A stretch of DNA of 64,000 nucleotides, taken from assembly GCA_964036045.1 (NCBI GenBank), contig OZ038387.1, positions 56,514,427 through 56,578,426 on the forward strand, given 5' to 3'. A model generated the notes under the pieces. That model was not told where the DNA came from and made no database searches. It saw nothing but the letters and a program-made list of their open reading frames with translations. Of the stretch, positions 31,460-41,594 are shown one piece after another (positions within the stretch are counted from its first letter, which is position 1; every line of letters starts with the position of its first letter). This stretch comes from Eutreptiella sp. 'Long Island Sound 2002'. Taxonomy: Eukaryota > Euglenozoa > Euglenophyceae > Eutreptiales > Eutreptiaceae. The translations under genes were made by a program, and so were the position numbers.

Positions 31460-34120
31460 TCATGGCTGCACGTGTGGATCGGGGCCCCACGCCGGATCCG
31501 GATCACTGGACGGAGAGGGGCCACCAGCAGGCTCTGGGGGACTACCCGCACCCGGCGCGGGCGGCTGGCGAGGTGGCCCCTGACCCCGTGGGCCTCCGCC
31601 CGAGGATGTCGTCGCCTGCTGAGACCCGGCAGATGCGGCGGGCTCCCCCTCTGCTTGTCCGCCGGACGTACTTGCCGCCGTACTCCCCGTAGAAGTCACT
31701 GCCCCACGCCGCGCTGCAGACCCAATCGCTCCAGACCGTGCTGCCGACGGCGACGCCCCGCGCCCCGCCGCAGGGCGGGCACCCGTGGGCAGCGTGAGCG
31801 CTCTGGACCCCGCCTGGGCCGACGCAAAGGGCCCCGCCTGGCCCCCCGGCATAAGGCCAGCCAGCATGGCCAGCGCCTGGTCCCGTTGTGCCGGATCAGC
31901 CACGTGGTCCCGCTGGATGTGGTCCAGCAGGTCCTTGGGGTGGAGGTGGGTAGGCCGGCAGTGCGTGCCAGCTTTCGATGTGCAGTGACCAGCCCCATCC
32001 AGCCGAGACCAGGGGCAGACGTTGATCGTCTTTGTCCCACGCTGATCCGTGGCCAAGTCACCGCCGAAGTGCCGCAGCACGTACCGAATGTTGACATAGG
32101 CGCCATACTGAGGCGGGGGGCTCCTCTTGGGCGGCGGCTTGGGCGCCGCTTTCGGGGCCCGCCTCGCCGCCGCGGCCGGGGGCGCCGCAGGCCGCACTGG
32201 TGGTACGCTTGGTGGTTGCGGCAGGTGTAGCATTCCCCCCACGGGAAACTGCTCATCCACCCAGCGGCGCCACGCGTCGGCGAACTTCTCCCGGTCGCCC
32301 TCGACCCTCCACCTGGAAGTGGAGAACGCCCAGAGCCACGGCCCCATGTTCTCCGCCATAACCAGGCGGAGGGCATCTCCTCCGCTGTGCCGGCGGAAGC
32401 GTGTCGCGGCCGCGCCTGCCACGGTCCCTTGGAGGTATAGCGCGTCGCCCCCGTCGCCACTCAGTGCACTAAGGTGCAGGGCCTCCAGGTCGGCGGGGCG
32501 GACCGTGAGCACCGTGCCCTGCCCTCGATCGTACAGGCGCAGCGCCGAGGAGTGGGGCTCCAACGCCGCCACAACCCAGTACCACGCCCGCGACGCGCTA
32601 TGCAGCAGTGCCAGCGAGGCTGCCGGCCTGATGCCGGATGACTGCGCCGCCGGGGCCCTGGGGAGGGCCGCCGCATGACCCTGCAGCGCCCTGCATATGC
32701 CAGCTGCATGCTCAGCCTGCCACATGTTGCTCGGGGCTACGGGCCAGACGTCCTGCCCCTGGACCACTGGCGGCCGCGTGACCTCCACGAAGACCGCCGG
32801 CGCTGGCGGGATGTCCTCGGCCGTGCACCTGTGCGCCCTGCGCACCGGCCCCAGCCCACTGAGGCACTCCTGGAACACCCGGTAGCAGGCCGGGCCCCTG
32901 GACTGCTGCCTCCTGAGCCGGCACGCGGTGACTACGACCCACTCCAGTCCCCCCGTTTCCACCCGAACACAGGCCCAATACTCCGCCCCCTCCAACACCA
33001 CCAGCCGCCCCACATCCGCCATGCCCACCGTATGGGTGGAGGACACGCTCTCCACCTTCAGCCACCGCTTGGCGCTCTCTTCCCACGGCTGGGGGGCATG
33101 CATCCGCTGCTGCTGCATCGCGTCCTGCACGTGCTGCAGGGACACTGTCGCCAGCATGCACATCCCCCCGTCCGACGCCGCTGCCATACACAGCAGGGCA
33201 TGTTGCATGCGCGCCCCGGGCAGCCCCACGTTGTGCGGGACGTTCGCCAGGTCCAAGGGCGTGCGGGGCGCCGGCAGGGCCTCCAACACCGCTGCAGGCA
33301 GCTCCCCCAGGGACGGCAGACGCGCGATGGGCCCCATGTCCCTGTTGAGGACCACCGCCGCCACCCACCGCCTGTCTAGCGCGGACAGGAGGTTGCCCGG
33401 CCTCGGCACCCTGAGGAGGGTACCGACGGCGGACATGAGGGCGCACACGCCACAGTCCTTGGTGTTGCCGGCCGGCTGCTGAACCTGTGCCGCCCGGGCC
33501 TCCGCCAGCAGACGCTCCGCACCCGGCCATCCCGCCCTCTGGCCCCTGGGTGCCATGCGCATCGTCCGGACCGCCATGTCCCACGTGTGCGGCCATTGGG
33601 GCGGGGCCCCCGACACCACAGGCCGGCCCAGCGGGTCCACTGCCAACCGCGTGTCAGGGGCCACGAGGTGGTGGGCCGTCCAGTGCCGCATGTCCGGCGT
33701 CTCCAACCGGTCGAGGTACACCGCCTCTGAGCCCCCCAGCTCGACGTACTTCGCAATGAGGAGGGCAGCCGGTGTTTGGTCGTGCCGCTGGCCTTCCCAC
33801 CCCTCCCTCGGGAGCATCATGGCGTGGAGGGGCCAGGCACTGCACCACGTCGGCTGCCAGCGCGACCACGTCGTCGCTGAGCTCCACCCCATGGTCCGCG
33901 GCCACCAGGAATTGGTGCCTGGGCTTGGAGTACACGCGCTCCAGGGCGCCCCGCAACTCAGCTGGCGGGGGAGAGGCGTCTCCGCAGCCCCGCAGCCAGG
34001 GGAGTGCGCCCGGGAGATGCCGCCCCGCTCCTCCTGACCAGACGGCGGCCCTAAGGACCGGCAGGTCCCGCCAGACAGCCACTGCGACCTGATCGCGCCA
34101 GGGCTGCGGCTTGTTGGCAC
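31460..34120 (-). CDS. Ulp1-like cysteine peptidase segment of the LINE-like element
   Basis: 886-codon open frame, of which about the first 100 codons overlap the preceding frame and look non-native. The peptidase signature fits the Ulp1/SENP (C48) family: His146-Trp147 (MRHWTAHHLVAP), Asp162 (AVDPLG), Gln214/215 (VQQPAGNTKDCG) and Cys223 (DCGVCAL). H-to-D spacing is 16, close to the 17 of yeast Ulp1. Later come a Cys/His-rich segment (NVCPWSRLDGAGHCTSK, then HLHPKDLLDHIQRDH), possibly zinc-binding, and a Pro/Ala/Ser/Gly-rich linker. The family removes SUMO-like modifiers. In a retroelement it might process the element polyprotein or host ubiquitin-like conjugates (inference). It ends in TGA, in frame with the endonuclease that follows at once. 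Confidence 0.7.
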   Translation of the reverse strand: MPTSRSPGAIRSQWLSGGTCRSLGPPSGQEERGGISRAHSPGCGAAETPLPRQLSCGAPWSACTPSPGTNSWWPRTMGWSSATTWSRWQPTWCSAWPLHAMMLPREGWEGQRHDQTPAALLIAKYVELGGSEAVYLDRLETPDMRHWTAHHLVAPDTRLAVDPLGRPVVSGAPPQWPHTWDMAVRTMRMAPRGQRAGWPGAERLLAEARAAQVQQPAGNTKDCGVCALMSAVGTLLRVPRPGNLLSALDRRWVAAVVLNRDMGPIARLPSLGELPAAVLEALPAPRTPLDLANVPHNVGLPGARMQHALLCMAAASDGGMCMLATVSLQHVQDAMQQQRMHAPQPWEESAKRWLKVESVSSTHTVGMADVGRLVVLEGAEYWACVRVETGGLEWVVVTACRLRRQQSRGPACYRVFQECLSGLGPVRRAHRCTAEDIPPAPAVFVEVTRPPVVQGQDVWPVAPSNMWQAEHAAGICRALQGHAAALPRAPAAQSSGIRPAASLALLHSASRAWYWVVAALEPHSSALRLYDRGQGTVLTVRPADLEALHLSALSGDGGDALYLQGTVAGAAATRFRRHSGGDALRLVMAENMGPWLWAFSTSRWRVEGDREKFADAWRRWVDEQFPVGGMLHLPQPPSVPPVRPAAPPAAAARRAPKAAPKPPPKRSPPPQYGAYVNIRYVLRHFGGDLATDQRGTKTINVCPWSRLDGAGHCTSKAGTHCRPTHLHPKDLLDHIQRDHVADPAQRDQALAMLAGLMPGGQAGPFASAQAGSRALTLPTGARPAAGRGASPSAARSGAIGSAARRGAVTSTGSTAASTSGGQAEGEPAASAGSQQATTSSGGGPRGQGPPRQPPAPGAGSPPEPAGGPSPSSDPDPAWGPDPHVQP

Positions 34121-37100
34121 CCCACTGGAGGACGGCCACTACAGCATGCGTGGTCAGGGTCTCCGCCGTGAGCTGCAACACCGTCCCCCCGTCGGTGTCG
34201 ATCACCGTGCCCCTTGGGGCAGTGAAGACGTGGCCATCGGCCCCACGGACCGCCACCCATCCCCACAAGACCGCCACGGTCTCCCAGCTGGGGTGGTTGG
34301 TTCTCCTGGGCAGGACCACCACCGGTGGACACGGGCCGTTGGCGGCCCACACGCGCCATTCCACTCCCACCAGACGCTCGTGACCAGGGGGCCGGTACAC
34401 CTGGGGCCACGCGTCTGGGAGCTGGCGATGGACAGCGGTCCACACGTTAGCCCCGCCAGCCCGCGTGAACTGAAGTCCCCCCAGGATGTCCCCGTCCACA
34501 GGGTTGGGGAGGCGGGAGGTGCGAACTTCCAGCCCCTGACTCAGGCGAAGCCCTGGCCCCTCTCGATCTCCCAGCAGCGAGACCTCCGGGTCCGTGGTCG
34601 CAAGACGAGCCGCCACCGTGGGGAGATGCAGGGAGACAGTCCACGGCTGGACTGAGACGGGCTCGCGCGGGAGGTCAGGGCAGGCCGCCACAGCACTGCC
34701 ATCCCTCGCCCAGCTGAGCGCCCTGTCCCACCACTGCGCCCACGCACCCGGCGCTGTTGGCAACGACCAGGACAGGTACGTCACGACCGCCTTAGCCTGC
34801 CACTCGCGAGGGTCCATGCCGGCGGGGTGTGTGTGCCACGTGCACACCCATCCCAGGTTGGCTTCCTGGACGGTGACCATGTCCCTCCACGGGACCACCG
34901 GGAACGGAGTGAGCAGGGCCGCCATGCCACACGGCAACGCCACCGCCCACTCGGTCAGGCCCCCACTCTCCACCGCATACACAACCGCCGGGAGTCCTCC
35001 CCCTTGCGCCTTTACCACCGCATCCTGCAGCAACGTCCCGTGGCCCCTGACGTGGTCCCGTCTGCGGTCCAGGCTGAGAGCCCCCACACGGGCCATGGCC
35101 TGGAGGATCAGGAGCAACTCCTGGGGTACTCCCCGCGGCACCGGCGGCTGGGGGTGGGCGTACCGGCAGGCATCCGCCCGCATGCACCACCCCTTGGCCC
35201 AGTGCCTGCAGATTTCCTCCTCCCCCGTCTTCTGCCCAGCCTTATCCGCCACCCCCGGCTCCCTGGGACTCACCTCACGCGCTTCCTTCGCCCCCACGAT
35301 CACCAGCTCCTCGTCCTGCTCCCCGGCACCCTGCGCCTCCTCATCCTTGAACTCCGGCTCCTCGTCCTGCTCCATGGCGACCTGCGCATCCTCACTCCCC
35401 CTGCGCTGGTCCTCCTCCTCCAGTTCCTCCGTCGTCGGCGGCGGGCCCGCAGCATCCGAGATCCTCGCCAGGGCCGCCGCCACAATGGCCTGCACGTCCA
35501 CCTCCTCCCCGGCCACCTCCGGCTGATCCTGCTGCTGCTCCTCCCCCGTGGGCTGCTCTTGCCCCATCCCGTCACCGCCACGGCCTGCTTCCCCGTCGCC
35601 CCCCACCGGGATCGCGCATTCAGACCCCTGGGGGGCGGCGCTCCCGTCGAGGCGCGTGCCCACCACCACCAGCAGCTTGAGGTCACCGCCGCGGCTCTCA
35701 AGGCGGTAGCTGCTGGAGGTGGGGACGAGGACCGCCCCATCCCCGGCCAGCAGCAGGCGGTCCGCGCCGAACACGACCTCTGCACCCTCGGGGTGCAATG
35801 CCACCAGGAGCGCATGGGACCCCAGCGCCTGGGGTGTGAGGGGCCGCCCAGCCTGCTCGCGACGCCAAGCGTCAGCCCCACCCCGCCACAAGGCCACGTA
35901 CAGGCCTTCGTCCCGCCGCACGTCCTCCAGCCCTGCCTCGCCCATCAGGCGCACCACGGACAGGCGCACCGACAGGGGGAGGCTTTCCTGGGGCTCGGCC
36001 GCCCGGACATCACCGGGGTGATGACCCAGGACCGCCGCATACCCCAGTTGGACACAGCGGACCTGGTCGTTGCCCGGGGACGCCGCCGCCAGGGCCATCT
36101 CCCGCTGCCCCGTGCCCGTGAGGCGGTGCCTGTGGGCGCCCTCGGCCGCATGGTACCTGCAGTGCCGCCGCTCACAGCTCCGCAGGGGAGGGGGCGGCAC
36201 CGCAGTGGGCATGGGCCGCAGCGGCTCGTTGGCCGGGTCCTCGTCCATGCCGGCGTAGACGTCGGGCCCGGCGTCGTCCTCAAACATGAGGGCCAGCGCC
36301 GACTCGCCGGGCCCGTATGCCTCCTCGTCCTCCACTTCCTCCGCTTCCTGCCCCCCCTCCTCCCCGTCTCCGGCTGCGACCACCGCCGGCGGCGTGTCCG
36401 GCCGTGGCGGGAAGGGCGCCAGAGGCCGCTCGTCAGCGCCTCCGCCCCTTGCCACCTCCACCGCGTCCAGCCGTGCCCGCAGGTTGGCGGGCAGCCGGGC
36501 CCAGCTGGTGCCCGCATGGAGATCCATGCGGTACGCCAGCCCCGCCGGACATGGCTCACCGGGTGCCACCTGGCGCCACTCCCGCCACTCCCACATCCAC
36601 TCCTCCACTCCTTCCCCCTTGGCACGTCCCCCACTGGGCTCCACAACCTCGCCGCCCCCCGCCGGCGTTTGCGCCTTCGGCACACCCCGCCCCGCGTCCT
36701 GTCCCCCCGAAGAAACCGCCTCCGTCGACGTCTCCTTGGCCCCTTCCGTCCTCGGGGCGACAGCCGCGAGCGCCTGCGCTATCAGCTCGCCGGCGTCAGC
36801 CCCTTCCGGCGCGGCTCCCCCACTCCTCACGGCCGTCCGCCGGTACTCCTCCAGGGCCTGCGCGAGCAGCTCGCTGATGTCTCGCGGGCCAGCCACAGCC
36901 GCCTCCTGCGCCGCATCCTCCCCCGCTTGTTCCCCCGCCGTAGTCCTCCCCACGGGGGCCGCGCCCTGCATCCTACCCGGCACCACTGGCTCCGGGCCCG
37001 TGGGCACCACGGGCGGGGCCTCGCGCGGCACGGCTGGGTCCGGCATCTGGACCGTCCGCGGTGGTGACCCCGCCGCGGGAAACTCCGGCTGTGGCTCTGC

Positions 37101-38516
37101 CAGGGGTGGCGCAGGTGCCCCCATTCTCTTCGCCTCGCCCGGGGGCACGCCATGTGCCTCCCCTTGCGACACCCCCTGCTGCTGGGCGCCCCGCCCCGGT
37201 CCAGGTGCCGGCACCGGTACCGGCACCGGCATGGTGTGCTGAGGCACCGGCCGTGAGTGCTGCTGGGGCGGGGGGCGAGGGCATTCCACATGCAGGTGCG
37301 GACGGTGATGGTGATGGTGACGGTGAGGGTGGACGGGGTGCTGTGGCACAGCCCCTTGCGACACCCCCTGCTGTTGGGCGCTCCGCCCTGGCCCAGGCAC
37401 CGGTACCGGCTCTAGCACCGGCATTGTGTGCTGAGGCCGCCGTGGGTGCTGCTGGGGTAGGGGATGTGGGTACTCCACATGCTGGTGTGGACGATGTTGG
37501 TGATGGTGATGGTGAAGGTGGACTGGGTGCTGTGGCCCAGCTCCTTGCGACACCCCCTGCTGCTGGGCGCCCCGCCCCGGCTCAGGCACCGGAACCGGTT
37601 CCGGCACCGGCACCGTGTGCTGAGGCGGCAGTGATTGCTGCTGGGGCAGGGAATGTGGGTACTCCACTTGCTGGTGCGGATGGTGATGGTGACGGTGATG
37701 GTGAAAGTGGACGAGGTGCTGTGGCACAGCCCCTTGCGACACCCCCTGCTGCTGGGCACCCCGCCCCGGCTCAGGCACCGGCACCGGTTCCGGCACCGGC
37801 ACCGTGTGCTGAGGCGGTCTTGGGTGCTGCTGGGGCAGGGGATGCGGGTACACCACATGCTGGTGCGGATGGTGATGATGATGGTGATGGTGTAGGTGGA
37901 CGGGGTGCTGTGGCACAGCCGCCAGTTGGTGGTGATGGTGAAGATGGACGGGGGGCTGTGGCACAGCTGTCGGGTGTACGTGTTGGTGTGGGAAGTGATG
38001 CTGCATCATGGGGAACCCGACGGGGTGATGAAGTAGGTGATGGAGATGAAGTTGGTGGTGGTGGTGAGTCCCAAAGGGCGGGATGGGCATGGGCCCGAGG
38101 CCTGGGGGCGGCGGCATCGGAAACGCACCCGGCGCCGCATACCCCGGCTGCCCCGCCGACCCCACTGGGGGCCGTCCGCGCTGCGCGTCCTCGAGCTGCC
38201 CGAGATCTTGTAGACATCGGAGTAGTCGGTTGAGCAGGTGCACCCCGAACGGCACCGTGCCCGCCGCGAACCGCGCCTGAACGTCGGGCGCGTTGTACGG
38301 GTGGGGATCGCGGGCCAACATCTGCCGCAAGCAGACGTCGACGAAGTGGTCCCACCCGTTGTCCCTGGCCGGACGGTCCGCGTCCACGCGCGCCTGGAAC
38401 GCCGCATACGTGTGCGGCCCGTGTCTGACGAGATCAGACACTGTGTCTACCAGGCGCCGGGCACGTCGCCGGAAGGCTGGCAACTCCGCGGGATTGGTGG
38501 GGACAGATAGCAACAT
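33654..38516 (-). CDS. ORF1-like protein: His-rich repeats and CCCH zinc finger
   Basis: 1620 codons. An in-frame TAA directly precedes the ATG, fixing the first possible start. The N-terminal 120 residues are helical and charged. Residues about 145-430 hold His/Pro/Gln-rich sequence with four repeats of about 63 residues (DNA starts 37168, 37360, 37549, 37738; spacings 192, 189, 189, all multiples of three, supporting translation). Long acidic, Pro/Ala-rich linkers follow. A CCCH zinc finger CRHWAKGWCMRADACRYAH lies near 1104-1122, a fold that often binds RNA. The next 400 residues look globular but unfamiliar. The end overlaps the next frame by 467 bp, and from about 33.8 kb downward the peptidase-like homology is in the other frame, so the last 60 codons here are probably off-frame. 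Inferred role: RNA binding. Confidence 0.65.
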   Translation of the reverse strand: MLLSVPTNPAELPAFRRRARRLVDTVSDLVRHGPHTYAAFQARVDADRPARDNGWDHFVDVCLRQMLARDPHPYNAPDVQARFAAGTVPFGVHLLNRLLRCLQDLGQLEDAQRGRPPVGSAGQPGYAAPGAFPMPPPPGLGPMPIPPFGTHHHHQLHLHHLLHHPVGFPMMQHHFPHQHVHPTAVPQPPVHLHHHHQLAAVPQHPVHLHHHHHHHHPHQHVVYPHPLPQQHPRPPQHTVPVPEPVPVPEPGRGAQQQGVSQGAVPQHLVHFHHHRHHHHPHQQVEYPHSLPQQQSLPPQHTVPVPEPVPVPEPGRGAQQQGVSQGAGPQHPVHLHHHHHQHRPHQHVEYPHPLPQQHPRRPQHTMPVLEPVPVPGPGRSAQQQGVSQGAVPQHPVHPHRHHHHHRPHLHVECPRPPPQQHSRPVPQHTMPVPVPVPAPGPGRGAQQQGVSQGEAHGVPPGEAKRMGAPAPPLAEPQPEFPAAGSPPRTVQMPDPAVPREAPPVVPTGPEPVVPGRMQGAAPVGRTTAGEQAGEDAAQEAAVAGPRDISELLAQALEEYRRTAVRSGGAAPEGADAGELIAQALAAVAPRTEGAKETSTEAVSSGGQDAGRGVPKAQTPAGGGEVVEPSGGRAKGEGVEEWMWEWREWRQVAPGEPCPAGLAYRMDLHAGTSWARLPANLRARLDAVEVARGGGADERPLAPFPPRPDTPPAVVAAGDGEEGGQEAEEVEDEEAYGPGESALALMFEDDAGPDVYAGMDEDPANEPLRPMPTAVPPPPLRSCERRHCRYHAAEGAHRHRLTGTGQREMALAAASPGNDQVRCVQLGYAAVLGHHPGDVRAAEPQESLPLSVRLSVVRLMGEAGLEDVRRDEGLYVALWRGGADAWRREQAGRPLTPQALGSHALLVALHPEGAEVVFGADRLLLAGDGAVLVPTSSSYRLESRGGDLKLLVVVGTRLDGSAAPQGSECAIPVGGDGEAGRGGDGMGQEQPTGEEQQQDQPEVAGEEVDVQAIVAAALARISDAAGPPPTTEELEEEDQRRGSEDAQVAMEQDEEPEFKDEEAQGAGEQDEELVIVGAKEAREVSPREPGVADKAGQKTGEEEICRHWAKGWCMRADACRYAHPQPPVPRGVPQELLLILQAMARVGALSLDRRRDHVRGHGTLLQDAVVKAQGGGLPAVVYAVESGGLTEWAVALPCGMAALLTPFPVVPWRDMVTVQEANLGWVCTWHTHPAGMDPREWQAKAVVTYLSWSLPTAPGAWAQWWDRALSWARDGSAVAACPDLPREPVSVQPWTVSLHLPTVAARLATTDPEVSLLGDREGPGLRLSQGLEVRTSRLPNPVDGDILGGLQFTRAGGANVWTAVHRQLPDAWPQVYRPPGHERLVGVEWRVWAANGPCPPVVVLPRRTNHPSWETVAVLWGWVAVRGADGHVFTAPRGTVIDTDGGTVLQLTAETLTTHAVVAVLQWGANKPQPWRDQVAVAVWRDLPVLRAAVWSGGAGRHLPGALPWLRGCGDASPPPAELRGALERVYSKPRHQFLVAADHGVELSDDVVALAADVVQCLAPPRHDAPEGGVGRPAARPNTGCPPHCEVRRAGGLRGGVPRPVGDAGHAALDGPPPRGP

Positions 38517-38825
38517 TTAGCTAACGAAGGCTGTGTGAGCTAAGGACACGGGAGAACGGGTGGACTCCATGGCCCGTCCCGCTTGCCGTTAGCGTTTGGT
38601 TGCACAACACTTCGCACGACACAGCTGCGCACCCCTCTTGCTCGCCCCTTCTCCCCTCCGTGTTCCTGTGCCCCCGGCTGTGCTCGCTTGGTGTGCCCCT
38701 TGGCCCTTGGGTTGGGGGGGGGGGGGGGCGCCCGACGCTGGCTTTGGTCCCTCCCCCCGGGAGTTTCCCCACGGGGGGGCCGATGCATGCACTCCCCGTC
38801 AGGGTGTAACTCTGTTGTACGGGCC

Positions 38826-38856
38826 GTCCATTTGTACCCGCTCCGTACAAATGGAC
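38826..38856. other. Perfect 12-bp inverted repeat, 7-base loop
   Basis: GTCCATTTGTAC and GTACAAATGGAC flank CCGCTCC. It lies about 310 bp upstream of the first ATG of the LINE-like element, in otherwise GC-rich DNA. Confidence 0.85.
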
Positions 38857-39476
38857 CTGCGTCGTATCCAGGTACGTCGGCCCTTCCCCACACCGGGGTC
38901 GGGTACACTGTGGGTCTCTGGGGAGTCCTTGCGGGTTAGGCACGTCTCTTGCTTACCCCGATGGACGGTGTGCCCTACCCGCAGCCCCTCACAGGACACG
39001 AACCGCAGTACGTGCCGTGGGGAGTGCTCTTGGTCAGGCCCATTGGCCACCCCCCCAGGCCGGTGCCACCTCGGGCCGCTGGCCAACGGTCCCGGGCGTA
39101 ACCCACCTTATTGCTCGCGCTCAGATGGGGCCGATACGGACACCGGGGGGGCCCCCAAACCCCAGAGGTCGGGTACCTCACCAGCGTTGTTCGCGGGCTC
39201 TTGTCACCCCGCCCCCCCCCGTTGGTCCCTGCATCCCAGCTTTCATCCCCAGGGGCGCTGTCCCTGGCCCCTTGCTGTGCCCCCTGGCTCCCGCCATGTC
39301 CCGTCTGCCCCTGCTGCCTGTCGCTGCTCTGGCGTGTTGGTGTCCCTGGTTGCTCGCTTTGTGTTTTTTTTTTTTTTTCCATGTCCTCTCGCTGTCTCCT
39401 CGCCGCCCTCGCCCTTTCTGCGGGTGGGCGTTGGAGAAGGGGGCGGGGGGGCATTCTCGCTGTCCTCCCTTTTGCG

Positions 39477-40450
39477 CAAGCACGTCGGAAGCACGGCGCA
39501 GGCACGAGGCACGGTACTTGTCCCTCCGCTGGGGGGGGGGGGTTGCCGTGCGGCTCCCGTCGTCACCCTACCCTTCCTGCGGTTGCACCCCCGGCGGTCC
39601 CCCCGTGGGGGCTTGCACGGCGCCGCGTGCCCCCCTTGGGCACGGTCGTCTCGTCCCTCCGTCTCCCCACCGCGCCGGGGGGGGGTCCGCCGCCCGCTAC
39701 CGTCATCCCTCTTGTCCCCCCGCCTTCTCCCCGTTGCCCTCGCCTCTGTCCTTGGTGGGTGCGGGAGGTGGGGGCGGGGGGGGGGGGAGCGCCCTCGTTG
39801 CCCTTTCTCCGGCGTAAGCACGTCGCAGGCACGGCACTGGCACGCGGCACGGCACTTGTCCTCCTGCTGGGGTGTGAGGCACGCCGTGTGGCCCTTGTCT
39901 TCGCCCTGTCCACGCTGCGTGCACTCCCCCGGTGCCCCCCCCGCTGGAGTGGGGGGGCTGCTGCCCGCCCCTCCCTTCCTGCAACCCCCACCCTTGGGGG
40001 GGCGGAGGCATGTGGGGGGGGGAGCCTTGTCGTTTTCCTGCCGTTGCCCTCTCGTCGCAGGCACGAGGCGTGGCTCTCGTCCCTCTGCAGGGGGGGGGGG
40101 GTTTGCCTCGCGGCTCCCTCCGTCGCCCCTTCTATCCTACCCCCGGTGGTCCCCCCGCCGGGGCTTGCACGGCGCGCGCCCTCTACGGGCACGGTCGTGT
40201 GGCTCGTCCCACACCCTCCTTCCTCTGCCTCCCCACCCTGCCGCGTTGTCCTCGGGGGGGGGGGGGTGGGGGGGCGCTTTTCGCCCCCTCCCTACCCGCT
40301 TTCGCCCTCGGGGGGGCGGTGGCGTTGGGGGGGGGTGGGGCACCCTTTTCGCCTCCCCTCCGTTGCACGCACGTCGCAGGCATGTCGTAGGCACAGCACA
40401 ACCACGGGGCAAGGCACTTGGCTGCCGCGGGGGGGGGGGGGGTTTCCCTT
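39477..40450. repeat. Irregular GC-rich direct repeats, about 220-350 bp apart
   Basis: A block of the type GCACGTCG..GGCACG..CTTGTCC followed by a G homopolymer recurs near 39480-39545, 39815-39870, 40055-40105 and 40370-40445. Confidence 0.6.
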
Positions 40451-41594
40451 TGGGCCTTCCCGCCCTGCTCCATGGTATAGGCCCCGCACTCCAGGATCAC
40501 CAGCCGCTGTTGCCCCCTCGGCGGTAGTCGCCACGTCTCCGCATGGTGCTCAGTGTCCCGTGCCTGCTCCCTCCTGTGCCCATACTTACCGGAGGAAGTA
40601 CATACCCGGGTGGATTCGGAAGATGAAGAAGTGCGGGCAGCGGGGAGGACTTACCGTACGCCTCGAAGGCTTCTTGCGCCATCCGCTGCCCTGGTCGAGG
40701 GGAGGGCCCCTGTTTTGGCACCCAACAGCCCGGGGGGGGCCGACCTCCCATCCTCTCCCTGGTGCCTGTGTATCCACTTCCGAGCAGCCTGATACCGGTG
40801 CCGTGGTATCAGTCCGCTGGAAGTGGCGGCTACAAAGCGGCCGGGCGCCCTCGTCCCCCGGGCCTCTGCCACCCCCGAGCGCGATGGAGGCCCCTGAGGT
40901 CCTATGGCAGAGACGCGGGGAGGCGGATGGGGGATTCATTTGTGGCATCCCCTGGCCACCTAATTAATCAGTACAGTTCAATCTACGCCGCAGGGGGCCC
41001 ACCGGTTGGCGCCGCTGGTGCCCGTCCCCTCTGCGTCACACGCACTGCAACAGGCGCAGGGGGTCCAGTGGATGGCGCCACTGGCGCGTGTACCCTCTGC
41101 GCCACTGGTGGGGTCATCGCACGGGAGGCCCTACGGATGGCGCCGCAGGTGCCCGTCCCCCCGTGTCGCTTCCTGCTTCCTGCCCTAGGCTTGACGGACA
41201 TGACATGATGCATGGATGAGGTCAGAGTCGGTTGCAGGACGCGCACGGCGCACGGCACGACGTTTGGCAACTATCCCCTACCCTGCCCCCGCTGCTCCCT
41301 CCCTCGCCCTCCGTGCTCGCCTAACGCTGCGCTTGCCCCTGTCTCCCTCGTTGCGCCCTCTCTCTGCTCTGGCTAGCCCTTTGTGCCCCTGTCTCCTTGT
41401 CCTCGTCTTCGCTGTACCCTCCCTGCCACGCTCCTCTCCCTTTCCCTCTCCCCCTTGCCTCCCCCTGGCGCCCTGGCCTCTAGGCTTGTGGCTCGCTGGT
41501 CGCTCCGCACCCCCCTGCGGCCTTCGTCTCTCTTCGCCCGGCTTGCCTCCCCCTCCCTCCCCTGCCCTGTGTCCCCTCTACCTCTTGCTGGCCA

